From positions 1 through 64,000 of the forward strand of contig NZ_LN776184.1 of the NCBI RefSeq assembly GCF_000827595.2: DNA of 64,000 nucleotides, in the 5' to 3' direction. The notes under the pieces were generated by a model, which was given only the letters and a program-made list of their open reading frames with translations, did not search any database and was not told the DNA's origin. This DNA comes from Necropsobacter massiliensis. Its GTDB lineage: Bacteria > Pseudomonadota > Gammaproteobacteria > Enterobacterales > Pasteurellaceae. The position numbers and the translations under genes are program-made. Below are positions 1 through 6,856 of the stretch, piece after piece (within the stretch, counting starts at the first letter, position 1; each line of letters starts with the position of its first letter).

Positions 1-302
1 ATATCAGACCAGTCAACAAGTACAATGGGCATCGTATTGCCCGAACAGATAAAGCTAGCATGCCAACGGTATACAGCGAGTCGCTCTTTGTGGAGGTGAC
101 GATTACCTAACAATCGGTCGATTCGTTTGATGTTATGTTTTGTTCTCGCTTTGGTTGGCAGGTTACGGCCAAGTTCGGTAAGAGTGAGAGTTTTACAGTC
201 AAGTAATGCGTGGCAAGCCAACGTTAAGCTGTTGAGTCGTTTTAAGTGTAATTCGGGGCAGAATTGGTAAAGAGAGTCGTGTAAAATATCGAGTTCGCAC
301 AT
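1..302 (-). CDS. IS10 transposase, N-terminal part (cut by window edge)
   Basis: DDE-type cut-and-paste transposase of the IS4 family that excises and inserts IS10. The minus-strand frame from ATG at 302 begins MCELDILHDSLYQFC and runs about 100 codons to the edge without a stop. It matches the IS10 transposase N-terminus as I remember it, including LTELGRNLPTKARTKHNIKR. The catalytic DDE residues lie further downstream, outside the window, so activity cannot be judged. The reading frame seen is intact. Confidence 0.93.
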   Translation of the reverse strand, partial: MCELDILHDSLYQFCPELHLKRLNSLTLACHALLDCKTLTLTELGRNLPTKARTKHNIKRIDRLLGNRHLHKERLAVYRWHASFICSGNTMPIVLVDWSD

Positions 303-409
303 CTTGTTGTCTGATTATTGATTTTTCGCGAAACCATTTGATCATATGACAAGATGTGTATCCACCTTAACTTAATGATTTTTACCAAAATCATTAGGGG
401 ATTCATCAG
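1..409 (-). mobile_element. IS10 (end of the element, rest outside window)
   Basis: The last 40 or so bases before 409 read, on the minus strand, CTGATGAATCCCCTAATGAT and onward, which I recognise as the outside end of IS10. The transposase start follows inside it. The element therefore runs from 409 off the left edge. IS10 occurs alone or as the two arms of Tn10 (tetracycline resistance), and one end cannot distinguish these. The nine bases just outside (410-418, CTTAAGGCC) should be one copy of the target duplication; the other copy is not in the window. Insertion is inside a reading frame (see 410-481). Confidence 0.93.
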
Positions 410-481
410 CTTAAGGCCTTTAAGTTCACCTGCATCATTTTTAATTTTTTTTTCAATTTTTAGTTTAATGAAATTTGTCAT
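410..481 (-). pseudogene. 5' stub of a small gene interrupted by IS10
   Basis: A minus-strand frame starts at ATG 481 with a good ribosome binding site (AGGAGT, 8 bases upstream). It encodes 24 codons beginning MTNFIKLKIEKKIKNDAGEL before it meets the IS10 end at 409/410. The frame read on into IS10 gives only a short chimeric tail. The gene follows the resolvase at 564-1154 in the same direction. I do not recognise the product from 24 residues; it is lysine-rich. The rest of the gene should lie beyond IS10. Confidence 0.6.
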
Positions 482-563
482 AAATTGACTCCTAGTTATT
501 TAAATCCTAACTGCTTAGACAATATATTTTACATTAAATTCTTCATAAAAAAGAATTTATTAG

Positions 564-1154
564 TTAATTCTTATTCTCTCTGTTATAAATACCTTTTAGT
601 CTCGCCACTGTTGATTTAGATAAATCATATCGTTTCATTACTGTTGAAATAGAATCACCAGCTTTAAAATCCGCATAAATCTTTTTACGTATTTTATCTG
701 TCACTTTAGGTGGACGGCCGCCTAATGCATTTTTATGACCTGAAGCAAGTTTTGTTCGCTTCCCTTCCTGAGTACGCTCGACAATAAAACTTCTTTCCAA
801 TTCAGCAAAAATACCTAACAATTGAATTAAGGCCATCCCCATAGGATTGTTTTGGGTTCGGGTATCTATTCCTTGTTGTATTGCAACAAAACCAATATTT
901 TTATTCTTAAATAGTTCAAGTGTATTCAAACACTGAGTAAGACTCCTTCCTAAGCGATCAAGCTTAGTTACTGCAACAACATCCCCCTCTCGAATGTAAT
1001 CTAGTAATTCATTTAATTGCGCTTTATTTTTCTCAGCTTTACCGGAATGCTTCCCTGAAAAAATTTTTTTGCAGCCATATTCTTTTAATGCTTGAATCTG
1101 TTCACTTAAATCCTGCTGCTGGGTTGATACCCTGGCGAAACCTATTAATGCCAT
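564..1154 (-). CDS. Serine recombinase (resolvase/invertase family)
   Basis: Site-specific recombinase of 196 residues that would cut and rejoin DNA through a serine-phosphate link, as Tn3-type resolvases and invertases do. The catalytic region is at the N-terminus (MALIGFARVST, nucleophile Ser10). The resolvase motifs KLDRLGRS and ELERSFIVERTQEGK follow, then a short C-terminal helix-turn-helix (about residues 170-190, SISTVMKRYDLSKSTVARL). The start at 1154 is chosen over an upstream ATG because it has an AAGGTG ribosome binding site and begins at the usual resolvase N-terminus. It lies in the ICE cargo between an IS10-disrupted gene and a decayed gene whose stop codon touches its ribosome binding site. 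No partner transposase is visible. Confidence 0.9.
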   Translation of the reverse strand: MALIGFARVSTQQQDLSEQIQALKEYGCKKIFSGKHSGKAEKNKAQLNELLDYIREGDVVAVTKLDRLGRSLTQCLNTLELFKNKNIGFVAIQQGIDTRTQNNPMGMALIQLLGIFAELERSFIVERTQEGKRTKLASGHKNALGGRPPKVTDKIRKKIYADFKAGDSISTVMKRYDLSKSTVARLKGIYNRENKN

Positions 1155-1164
1155 ATCACTCACC

Positions 1165-1625
1165 TTAATTAGAAAAATGGAAATCATTCATTCTTATATA
1201 ACCCTTCTGACTCGTGAAAATAAAATAATCATTTAAATGGATATCTGTAAACATATCCATTTCATCTATATTTACTTCACAATCATTTTCGCTTTTATCT
1301 AAAGTAAAGAATTATCTTCGTAACTTCGAGCCCTTTTCTATTTCTGACCTAGACTCCTGAAATTTCTCCTCTAAATTGTTTCATTCTATTAACCCAAACT
1401 CTTGCTGAAAGGTTTCTAAATCAGATTAGGAGCTACTTACTAGTGGTAATGGAGCAATATTTACTTCACCTTTCGTAGCCTGAAAGTATATTTGCATTTT
1501 ATCTGTACGCTACCATAATTCCCGCCAGCTTTAGCTTAATCATCTCCACCTTTAGCTCCATTATTTTTAACTACTGGCATTAATTCTACATTTAGTTTTT
1601 TATCATTATTATCGTTATTAATCAT
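1165..1625 (-). pseudogene. Decayed gene upstream of the resolvase, function unknown
   Basis: Reading the minus strand from ATG 1625 (AAGGAT ribosome binding site) gives MINNDNNDKKLNVELMPVVK and about 29 codons to a stop. In a frame shifted once, the coding-like text goes on (QATKGEVNIAPLPLVSSS, then SDLETFQQEFGLIE, then NNLEEKFQESRSEIEKGSKL). It is broken by TAA, TGA and TAA codons and ends IHLNDYFIFTSQKGYIRMND... at 1165, at the resolvase ribosome binding site. The size (about 150 codons), a proper start and the tight junction suggest a former gene co-transcribed with the resolvase. I do not recognise the family. Confidence 0.5.
1235..1262. repeat. 10-bp perfect inverted repeat upstream of resolvase
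   Basis: AAATGGATAT and ATATCCATTT flank an 8-base spacer, about 80 bases upstream of the resolvase start. Resolvases usually act at dyad subsites next to their own gene, so this could be part of a res site. It could also be a chance palindrome in the decayed gene. No second or third subsite was identified. Confidence 0.35.
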
Positions 1626-1757
1626 TTTTTATCCTTATATGTATTTTAAGCTTAACAATATAAACATCTAAAAATCTTTTTACCCTCAATCAAATGTCTT
1701 GCATTGAAATACATTCTTCCATATAATAGGTGCTGTCTTTCAATGTAAGACATATCT

Positions 1758-1773
1758 AGTTGGTTATCCAACT
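1758..1773 (+). promoter_or_regulatory. Inverted repeat before the antitoxin gene, likely autoregulatory operator
   Basis: AGTTGG-TTAT-CCAACT, 24 bases upstream of the antitoxin start. RelB/DinJ antitoxins normally bind a palindrome in their own promoter, which is why this is proposed as the operator. The 1626-1797 interval also has to hold the promoter for the decayed minus-strand gene. Confidence 0.45.
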
Positions 1774-1797
1774 GTAAGTAACTTAAAGGAGATTATC

Positions 1798-2142
1798 ATG
1801 GCTATCACAAACACATCATCTTTCAGCTTTAGATTAGCTGGGGATTTAAAACAGGAGGCGTTCAATATTCTGGAAAATTATGGTTTCACCCCATCTCAAG
1901 CATTAAATTTATTTTTAACTGAAATTGTTAATACAAAAACAGTTCCATTAAACCTCTCTTACTTACAGCCAAATGCTACAACACTTAATGCGATGCAAGA
2001 AGCTGAAAGCGGAGAATTAGAAATTATCACCTCAGCTAACTCAAATGAGAATATTGTTGAGGTTTTACAAAAAGTAAAAGGAGACCAATTTGGACAATCA
2101 TCAGCGTCCGACACTTCAAGTCGCTATGACAAAAGAGTTTAG
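1798..2142 (+). CDS. RelB/DinJ-family antitoxin
   Basis: Antitoxin of a type II toxin-antitoxin pair, 114 residues. The N-terminal third (SFSFRLAGDLKQEAFNILENYGFTPSQALNLFLTEI) has the ribbon-helix-helix pattern of DinJ/RelB: a beta strand with alternating residues, then two helices separated by a GxTPSxA turn. That part dimerises and binds operator DNA; the C-terminal part would wrap the toxin. The ribosome binding site is AAAGGAG. The protein is somewhat longer than DinJ (86 residues) because its last 17 codons overlap the toxin gene. In an ICE such a pair typically stabilises the element. Confidence 0.85.
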   Translation: MAITNTSSFSFRLAGDLKQEAFNILENYGFTPSQALNLFLTEIVNTKTVPLNLSYLQPNATTLNAMQEAESGELEIITSANSNENIVEVLQKVKGDQFGQSSASDTSSRYDKRV

Positions 2143-2392
2143 GAAAGACATCAAAAAATTAGCACCAAATCAACTTTGTTCACCACAATTTTCTGAGGTC
2201 ATGTATTTACTGCAACGAGATCTCACTCTACCGGAAAATTACTTAGATCATCCCTTAAGGGGTGAGATGAACGGTTACCGAGATTGTCATATACTTAACG
2301 ATCTTGTACTTATCTATCAAATTTTGGAGAAAGAAAACAAAAAAGAACTTAGATTAATCAGAATAGGAACGCACGCAGCCTTATTCAAATAA
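2090..2392 (+). CDS. YafQ/RelE-type mRNA interferase toxin
   Basis: Toxin of 100 residues expected to cut mRNA in the ribosome. It has the RelE-superfamily layout: an N-terminal strand and basic helix (QVAMTKEFRKDIKKL), HPLRGEMNGYRDCHILNDLVLIYQI in the middle and a final RLIRIGTHAALF strand. The HxL(x)G..DCHI..D.LLIY pattern and the near-terminal GTH resemble YafQ, where the terminal His is catalytic. The start is a TTG at 2090 chosen because it has a strong ribosome binding site (AAAAGGAGA, 5 bases away) and preserves the first strand. The next ATG (2126) would cut it off. The 53-base overlap with the antitoxin gene suggests translational coupling. Confidence 0.82.
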   Translation: MDNHQRPTLQVAMTKEFRKDIKKLAPNQLCSPQFSEVMYLLQRDLTLPENYLDHPLRGEMNGYRDCHILNDLVLIYQILEKENKKELRLIRIGTHAALFK

Positions 2393-2407
2393 ATTCATAC
2401 AAATAGA

Positions 2408-2449
2408 CTAAAACGCCTAGCAAAATTCCTTGCTGGGCGTTTTAGTTTA
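2408..2449 (+). terminator. Rho-independent terminator after the toxin gene
   Basis: Stem CTAAAACGCC / GGCGTTTTAG with inner pairing TAGCAA/TTGCTG and a T-rich right arm, 15 bases after the toxin stop. On the other strand it lies at the end of the decayed gene 2442-2728. Confidence 0.75.
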
Positions 2450-2728
2450 TAAAAATAGAACCCGACATTGAACTAGCATTACCTTGGATATTACCTAATA
2501 CTTGGATATTTCAAGACATACTTTTGACTGAACCAAATACATTGCCACTTACATTTCTTGTTGACCTACGGAACCTTTACTCATAGAGGTATGGAGTATT
2601 TTTATAGTTTGACTGCCATTTATTCCTACGTTCAAGTTTTGGATGTTACCTTTAACTAAAATTTCTAAGTTGCTTATATCACATTCAGCAAATTTTCTAT
2701 TGATAAAAATTCTAGTTTACACTTTCAT
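2442..2728 (-). pseudogene. Decayed gene with NVxGNVxSV-type repeats
   Basis: Minus strand from ATG 2728 (TAAGGAG ribosome binding site) reads MKV, stop, then TRIFINRKFAECDISNLEILVKG and GINGSQTIKILHTSMSKGSVG. After one frameshift it continues RNVSGNVFGSVKSMS, a stop, NIQVLGNIQGNASSMSGSIFIN and a final stop at 2442. The repeated N-V/I-x-G-N-V/I pattern resembles small beta-solenoid proteins often found in mobile elements (my family impression, not a search result). At least two stops and one frameshift mean it is not functional. From 2729 to 2973 I see no gene. Confidence 0.45.
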
Positions 2729-2973
2729 CTCCTTATACATTCAAAACTTAAAACTTTTTAGACTACCCATGCAGTATAGTCCCAAAACTTTAACAAAGCA
2801 AGTTTTTAGACAGTCCAAAAACATGAATAAAAGTTTCTGCACTAAATCATAGTATTTTACCTCTCGTATTCACTGACAATCTGTTTTTATTTTTAAAAGA
2901 CTTTCTAAATAAAACTACTTACTAGAAAATCGGATGTTTAGAATTGGTTAAATTTTCAAATACTGCCCCAAAT

Positions 2974-3273
2974 ATGAAACGCTACCTACTCTATATAACA
3001 TGCATTATTACAATTCAAAGTACTGAATCTATAGCTAATATAAGAGACCCTCACGAAGGGGGAATTTGTCACGTTGAAGCAGAATATTTTTATCCAGGAG
3101 TATGGGAAAAATATGGCGAAAAGGAGTTGATTTGTAACTACTGGAAATTTTTAGGTGATGAAGAACGAAGAATACTCGAATCAGAATTAAATGAGGGAGA
3201 AACTGAATCAGAGAATGAATATGGTGATGAATACAGCGATTATGATAGCCAGGATGAAATGTATAGTAACTAA
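2974..3273 (+). CDS. Small secreted protein with acidic tail, unknown function
   Basis: Unrecognised protein of 99 residues. The N-terminus MKRYLLYITCIITIQSTESIA has a short positive start, a hydrophobic core and small residues before residue 22, so it is probably a Sec signal peptide. The mature part has two Cys (ICHVEAE and LICNYWK) that could form a disulfide in the periplasm. The last 35 residues or so are strongly acidic (EGETESENEYGDEYSDYDSQDE). A TTG start at 2944 would add 10 residues and spoil the signal; ATG 2974 is preferred, although no clear ribosome binding site is seen for either. It sits alone in the ICE cargo and is AT-rich like its neighbours. Confidence 0.5.
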   Translation: MKRYLLYITCIITIQSTESIANIRDPHEGGICHVEAEYFYPGVWEKYGEKELICNYWKFLGDEERRILESELNEGETESENEYGDEYSDYDSQDEMYSN

Positions 3274-3322
3274 ATCAAAAAGGTTAAAGGAGTCTCAAAA
3301 GGATTAAGGGTAATGTAATAAA

Positions 3323-3377
3323 GGTAACCTTTCCAAAGGAAAGGTCTTACCTAAAAAGGCCAAAAGGCTTTTTTTCA
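3323..3377 (+). terminator. Two hairpins after the small secreted gene
   Basis: The first (3323-3351) pairs GGTAA-CCTTTCC with GGAAAGG-TC-TTACC. The second (3353-3377) pairs AAAAAGGCC with GGCTTTTTT and ends in a T run, as an intrinsic terminator does. They separate the small secreted gene from the zinc-ribbon gene, so those two are probably not one operon. From 3378 to 3546 no gene is seen. Confidence 0.5.
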
Positions 3378-3473
3378 AAAGGCTAAAAATGGCATCAATA
3401 TCATTGATTAAACATTATTAACGGAGTTCTAAAACGAATAAGGTTAAGATAAAATTTTACAACTTGAAAGATA

Positions 3474-3493
3474 ACGTTTATGTGAATAAACGT
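3474..3493 (+). promoter_or_regulatory. Perfect 8-bp inverted repeat, candidate operator
   Basis: ACGTTTAT-GTGA-ATAAACGT lies 53 bases before the start of the zinc-ribbon/HEPN-like gene. Its position suits a repressor site controlling that gene. No regulator is identified. Confidence 0.35.
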
Positions 3494-3546
3494 AAATTAT
3501 GAATGGTTATAGAAATTAGCAATGTGATAGAAAATAAGGAGAACTA

Positions 3547-4797
3547 ATGATTATAAGTAAAGGATTAAAATGTGAGTTATGCGGACATCGCTACAGAATA
3601 AGGGTTGGAATTGGGTTTGATTCTTATCAGAAACACTATTTTGATTGTTCTAATTGCAATATTAATATAGTCTTTGCTATAAGGACTAAGCCTCCAAGAG
3701 CTGATGTAGAAGCCGTAGAAAATTGTTCTCTTTTTTCGGGAGAGCCAAACATTGAACTCGAAGTCTTAAATTTTCACCCAAATTGTGCATTTAATAAAGA
3801 TGATTTACATGATCCTCTTTGTTTTCCTACATTAATTTCGTGGCCTCTAATAATTCCACATATAAGGTTTAAACCAGGTAGAATGCAAAGTTTTGATAAT
3901 CAATTTGATATACCAAATGCACCACACAAATGGTCTTTGATTAAAGGAATGATAACTAATATCCAAGATAACAAAAAAGCTTCAAATTTTGTTTTGCAAT
4001 ACACTAAACATAGAAACAAGGATATGAACCCATCATCTAATTTTGTGCGCGATGAAGAAATTATAGTTTATAAATCAGGTAGTGTTTATAGTGAATTTGA
4101 TATCATTCATGAATTTTTTGATTCCCTTTTTTACCCTATGTTAGAAAACATTGTAGAACCGATAATTAATACGATTAAAAATATTCCTGAAAGCAAGCTT
4201 TCTAGTTTTATTAGGTATTGGCAGAGTGAGTTAAAACAAGAAAATCAATATCGCTATTTAAATACATTCTCTGAATATTTTCGCCATAGAGATCACTTCG
4301 GTCAAATAGTAATGTATTCTAGAATCGGACATAATGTTGATGATTTAATAGTGTCATCTAATGGGTTTGAGCAGATAAAGCTATATTATGGAGATGCCTA
4401 TGAAGCGCTAACTTCAAATATGACTATTATTGCTTGTTTGAATAATATCATGGACGGTAGAGAGTTTGATGAATTTAAGTCAATGAAGCTATCAAAATAC
4501 CTAGAAATAAATAAAGCAAATAAATCAAATCCATTTAAATTAACTCCTATATTTTCGGTCTTTGCAGAAAATGATATTGAATCTTCTATTCGAAATGGTT
4601 CTCATCATGCGTCAATATGGCGTGATGGTGAAAAAATAATGTATAAAAGTGGAGGGACTGGAGCTGAACATTGCATTCCATACACTCGATATCTGGATTA
4701 TTGTAACAGGTTGACCATTAAATTAGCCGCTTTATTTATAATAGAATGCTACCTTAGTGAATACGTTAATGATTCAAAAAGTTTTGTAGTAAATTAA
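3547..4797 (+). CDS. Zinc-ribbon protein with HEPN-like RNxxxH motif, unknown function
   Basis: Unrecognised protein of 416 residues. The N-terminus carries a four-cysteine zinc ribbon (C9-x2-C12 ... C34-x2-C37, with LCGH and CSNCN). The middle is mixed and aromatic-rich without familiar motifs. The last 140 residues look helical and contain R349-N-G-S-H-H354 after an acidic helix (NDIESSIRNGSHH). R-x4-H with Asn after Arg is the signature of HEPN domains, which in many toxins and abortive-infection proteins form an RNA-cutting site. A good ribosome binding site (AAGGAG) precedes ATG 3547. It is an independent cargo gene of the ICE between the secreted protein and mobH. A defence role is inference from motif plus location; a HEPN-like fold without nuclease activity is also possible. 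Confidence 0.6.
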   Translation: MIISKGLKCELCGHRYRIRVGIGFDSYQKHYFDCSNCNINIVFAIRTKPPRADVEAVENCSLFSGEPNIELEVLNFHPNCAFNKDDLHDPLCFPTLISWPLIIPHIRFKPGRMQSFDNQFDIPNAPHKWSLIKGMITNIQDNKKASNFVLQYTKHRNKDMNPSSNFVRDEEIIVYKSGSVYSEFDIIHEFFDSLFYPMLENIVEPIINTIKNIPESKLSSFIRYWQSELKQENQYRYLNTFSEYFRHRDHFGQIVMYSRIGHNVDDLIVSSNGFEQIKLYYGDAYEALTSNMTIIACLNNIMDGREFDEFKSMKLSKYLEINKANKSNPFKLTPIFSVFAENDIESSIRNGSHHASIWRDGEKIMYKSGGTGAEHCIPYTRYLDYCNRLTIKLAALFIIECYLSEYVNDSKSFVVN

Positions 4798-4954
4798 GAA
4801 TAAGTAAGAGTATCAATCTATCCATGCTTGGTAGCTACTCTTTCTAGCGATATTAAGCTTGTATTAATATTTATTCTTGAATCAAAGTCATTTATTTATT
4901 GAGATTAACTCATAAATCGGTAGCATTTTGCAAAAATTTATGGGTTATTTTTTT

Positions 4955-6856
4955 ATGTTTTCATCAATTTTTTATCGATTAAAAGGGAAAAAACAAGATT
5001 CCTTTACTATTCCAGTTCTAGATTCCCATAACCATTCAATGTCAAAGATTGATAGTGAGGGATGGATAACTCCGTTCTCTGCGTCAGAATTACTCAATTC
5101 TGAATTACGCCAAAAATACTTAAATTTACTTTGGCAACAAGTATCAATGACGCAAGATATGTTTAATGAGCTCTATAAAAAACCTATCGAGCGCTACGCT
5201 GAAATGGTTCAATTATTACCTGCCTCAGAATCACATCATCACTCACATTTAGGTGGTATGCTTGATCATGGCCTAGAAGTTCTTTCATTTGCAGCTAAAT
5301 TACGACAAAGTTATGTATTGCCACAAAATGCTGCTCCGGAAGAACAATCTAAGCAACGTGATGCTTGGACTGCTGCTGTTATTTATGCTGCATTGGTTCA
5401 TGACATTGGTAAAGTTATTGTTGATATAGATATACAATTAAAAGATGGTTCTCGTTGGTTTCCTTGGTTAGGAGTGCCAACTCAACCTTATAAATTCAAA
5501 TATATTAAAGGGCGAGATTATGATCTTCACCCGGTTATGGGTAGTTTTCTTGCAAACTATTTAATTCCTAAAGAAGCATTTGCATGGTTAGCAGAATACC
5601 CGGAAGCTTTTTCAGCTTTAATGTATGCCATGGCTGATCATAAAGATAAAGCTGGTTTATTATCTGAAATAGTACAAAAAGCAGACCAAAACAGTGTAAC
5701 TCTTGCACTAGGTGGAGACGTATCAAAACTGACTCAGAAACCTATAACATCATTTGCAAAACAGCTAGTCATGGCTTTACGTCATTTACTGCAACATAAA
5801 TTTAAAATTAATACACCTAAAGGCCCATCTGATGGTTGGCTTACAGAGGATGCACTATGGTTAATGAGCAAACCCACTGCAGACCAAATTCGAGCTTATT
5901 TATTGGAGCAAGGGATATCAGCTCCAGCAGACAATCCTAAATTATTTAGTGAAATGCAATCGCTGGGGATTATTGAAAGTACAAATGATGGTACAGCAAT
6001 TTGGCATTGTCGAATTAAAGCTGATTCAGGCTGGTGCCCACCTAAAGCATTTTCTTTACTCAGAATTAAACCGGAAGTAGCTTGGGAAAATCTTAATGAC
6101 AGACCTGGTATATTTTTAGGTCGAGTCGATATTGAAAATGAAGAACAATTAAATTCAGGTGAAGATACTAAAGAAGAAAATTCAGTGATTATGGAATCTG
6201 AAATGCCACTTCCTGCAATAACAGGTACACTGAATAAACCGGATTTGTCTGAAAATACATCCTCTCAAAACACTCAAATCAATACCCAAAACTCAGAAAC
6301 CGAGACGGATATGACTGATTTGGTAATGAATTTATTTTCACCTGTAGAAGAATCTCAAGACTCTACTGATAAAAAACCATCTCAAGAAAGTGAAATAAAT
6401 AAAATCGCCTCTACCCCATCTATAGCAACGGATGATGATACAAAGGAAACTGAGGCTGTCTCAGGAGAGATTTTTGTTGAATGGCTAAAATCCGGAATTA
6501 TCGGGAATACCCTAACTATTAATAATTCAAATGCTAAATTACATATAGTCAAAGGCAAACTTTTCCTTGTAACACCTGGAATCTTTCAGCTATTTTTCAA
6601 TAGTAAGGGCATTACTAACTTTACTAAAAAAGATATCGAAAATTTGCAATATAGTTTCCAAGACCTTAAATTACACAAGAAATACCGTCAATCAAACAAT
6701 GATAGTATTAATTTTTGGCGCTGTAAGGTTATTGGCCCAAGAAGAACCTCTCAATTGATTGGGTATTTGATTGATAAAACCGACTATTTTTTCGGTAATA
6801 GAATTCCAATTGATAATTTGCATTTATCACTTATTGAGGAAAATGAAAGTGAATAG
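4955..6856 (+). CDS. mobH: MobH-family conjugative relaxase (TraI_2 type)
   Basis: Relaxase of about 633 residues that nicks the ICE at oriT to begin transfer. MobH relaxases carry an N-terminal HD-hydrolase-like domain; here I see the histidine cluster SHHHSHLGGMLDHGLEV (about residues 93-108) and LVHDIGK (about 147-153). A central region follows, then a low-complexity acidic linker (about 390-500, rich in E, S, T), and a C-terminal domain with GEIFVEWLKSG and LHIVKGKLFLVTPGIF as in TraI_2_C. The start is uncertain: TTG 4928, ATG 4940 and ATG 4955 are in frame with no clear ribosome binding site. 4955 gives MFSSIFYRLKG, which fits the family N-terminus. Its end overlaps the integrase gene, the usual MobH-ICE arrangement. 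Confidence 0.88.
   Translation: MFSSIFYRLKGKKQDSFTIPVLDSHNHSMSKIDSEGWITPFSASELLNSELRQKYLNLLWQQVSMTQDMFNELYKKPIERYAEMVQLLPASESHHHSHLGGMLDHGLEVLSFAAKLRQSYVLPQNAAPEEQSKQRDAWTAAVIYAALVHDIGKVIVDIDIQLKDGSRWFPWLGVPTQPYKFKYIKGRDYDLHPVMGSFLANYLIPKEAFAWLAEYPEAFSALMYAMADHKDKAGLLSEIVQKADQNSVTLALGGDVSKLTQKPITSFAKQLVMALRHLLQHKFKINTPKGPSDGWLTEDALWLMSKPTADQIRAYLLEQGISAPADNPKLFSEMQSLGIIESTNDGTAIWHCRIKADSGWCPPKAFSLLRIKPEVAWENLNDRPGIFLGRVDIENEEQLNSGEDTKEENSVIMESEMPLPAITGTLNKPDLSENTSSQNTQINTQNSETETDMTDLVMNLFSPVEESQDSTDKKPSQESEINKIASTPSIATDDDTKETEAVSGEIFVEWLKSGIIGNTLTINNSNAKLHIVKGKLFLVTPGIFQLFFNSKGITNFTKKDIENLQYSFQDLKLHKKYRQSNNDSINFWRCKVIGPRRTSQLIGYLIDKTDYFFGNRIPIDNLHLSLIEENESE

Noticed and set aside
242-481. 79-codon frame on the minus strand
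   Set aside because: Its first 24 codons are the interrupted host gene and the rest is IS10 terminal sequence read out of frame, so it is a junction chimera.
2643-2852. 69-codon plus-strand frame
   Set aside because: It has no ribosome binding site and mostly lies opposite the decayed repeat-protein gene, whose repeats make better sense.
3547-4797. Zinc-ribbon protein as a conjugation or DNA-processing protein
   Set aside because: No relaxase, primase or topoisomerase motifs are visible beyond the ribbon, and it is separated from mobH by 157 bases. The RNxxxH motif is the more specific clue, though not conclusive.
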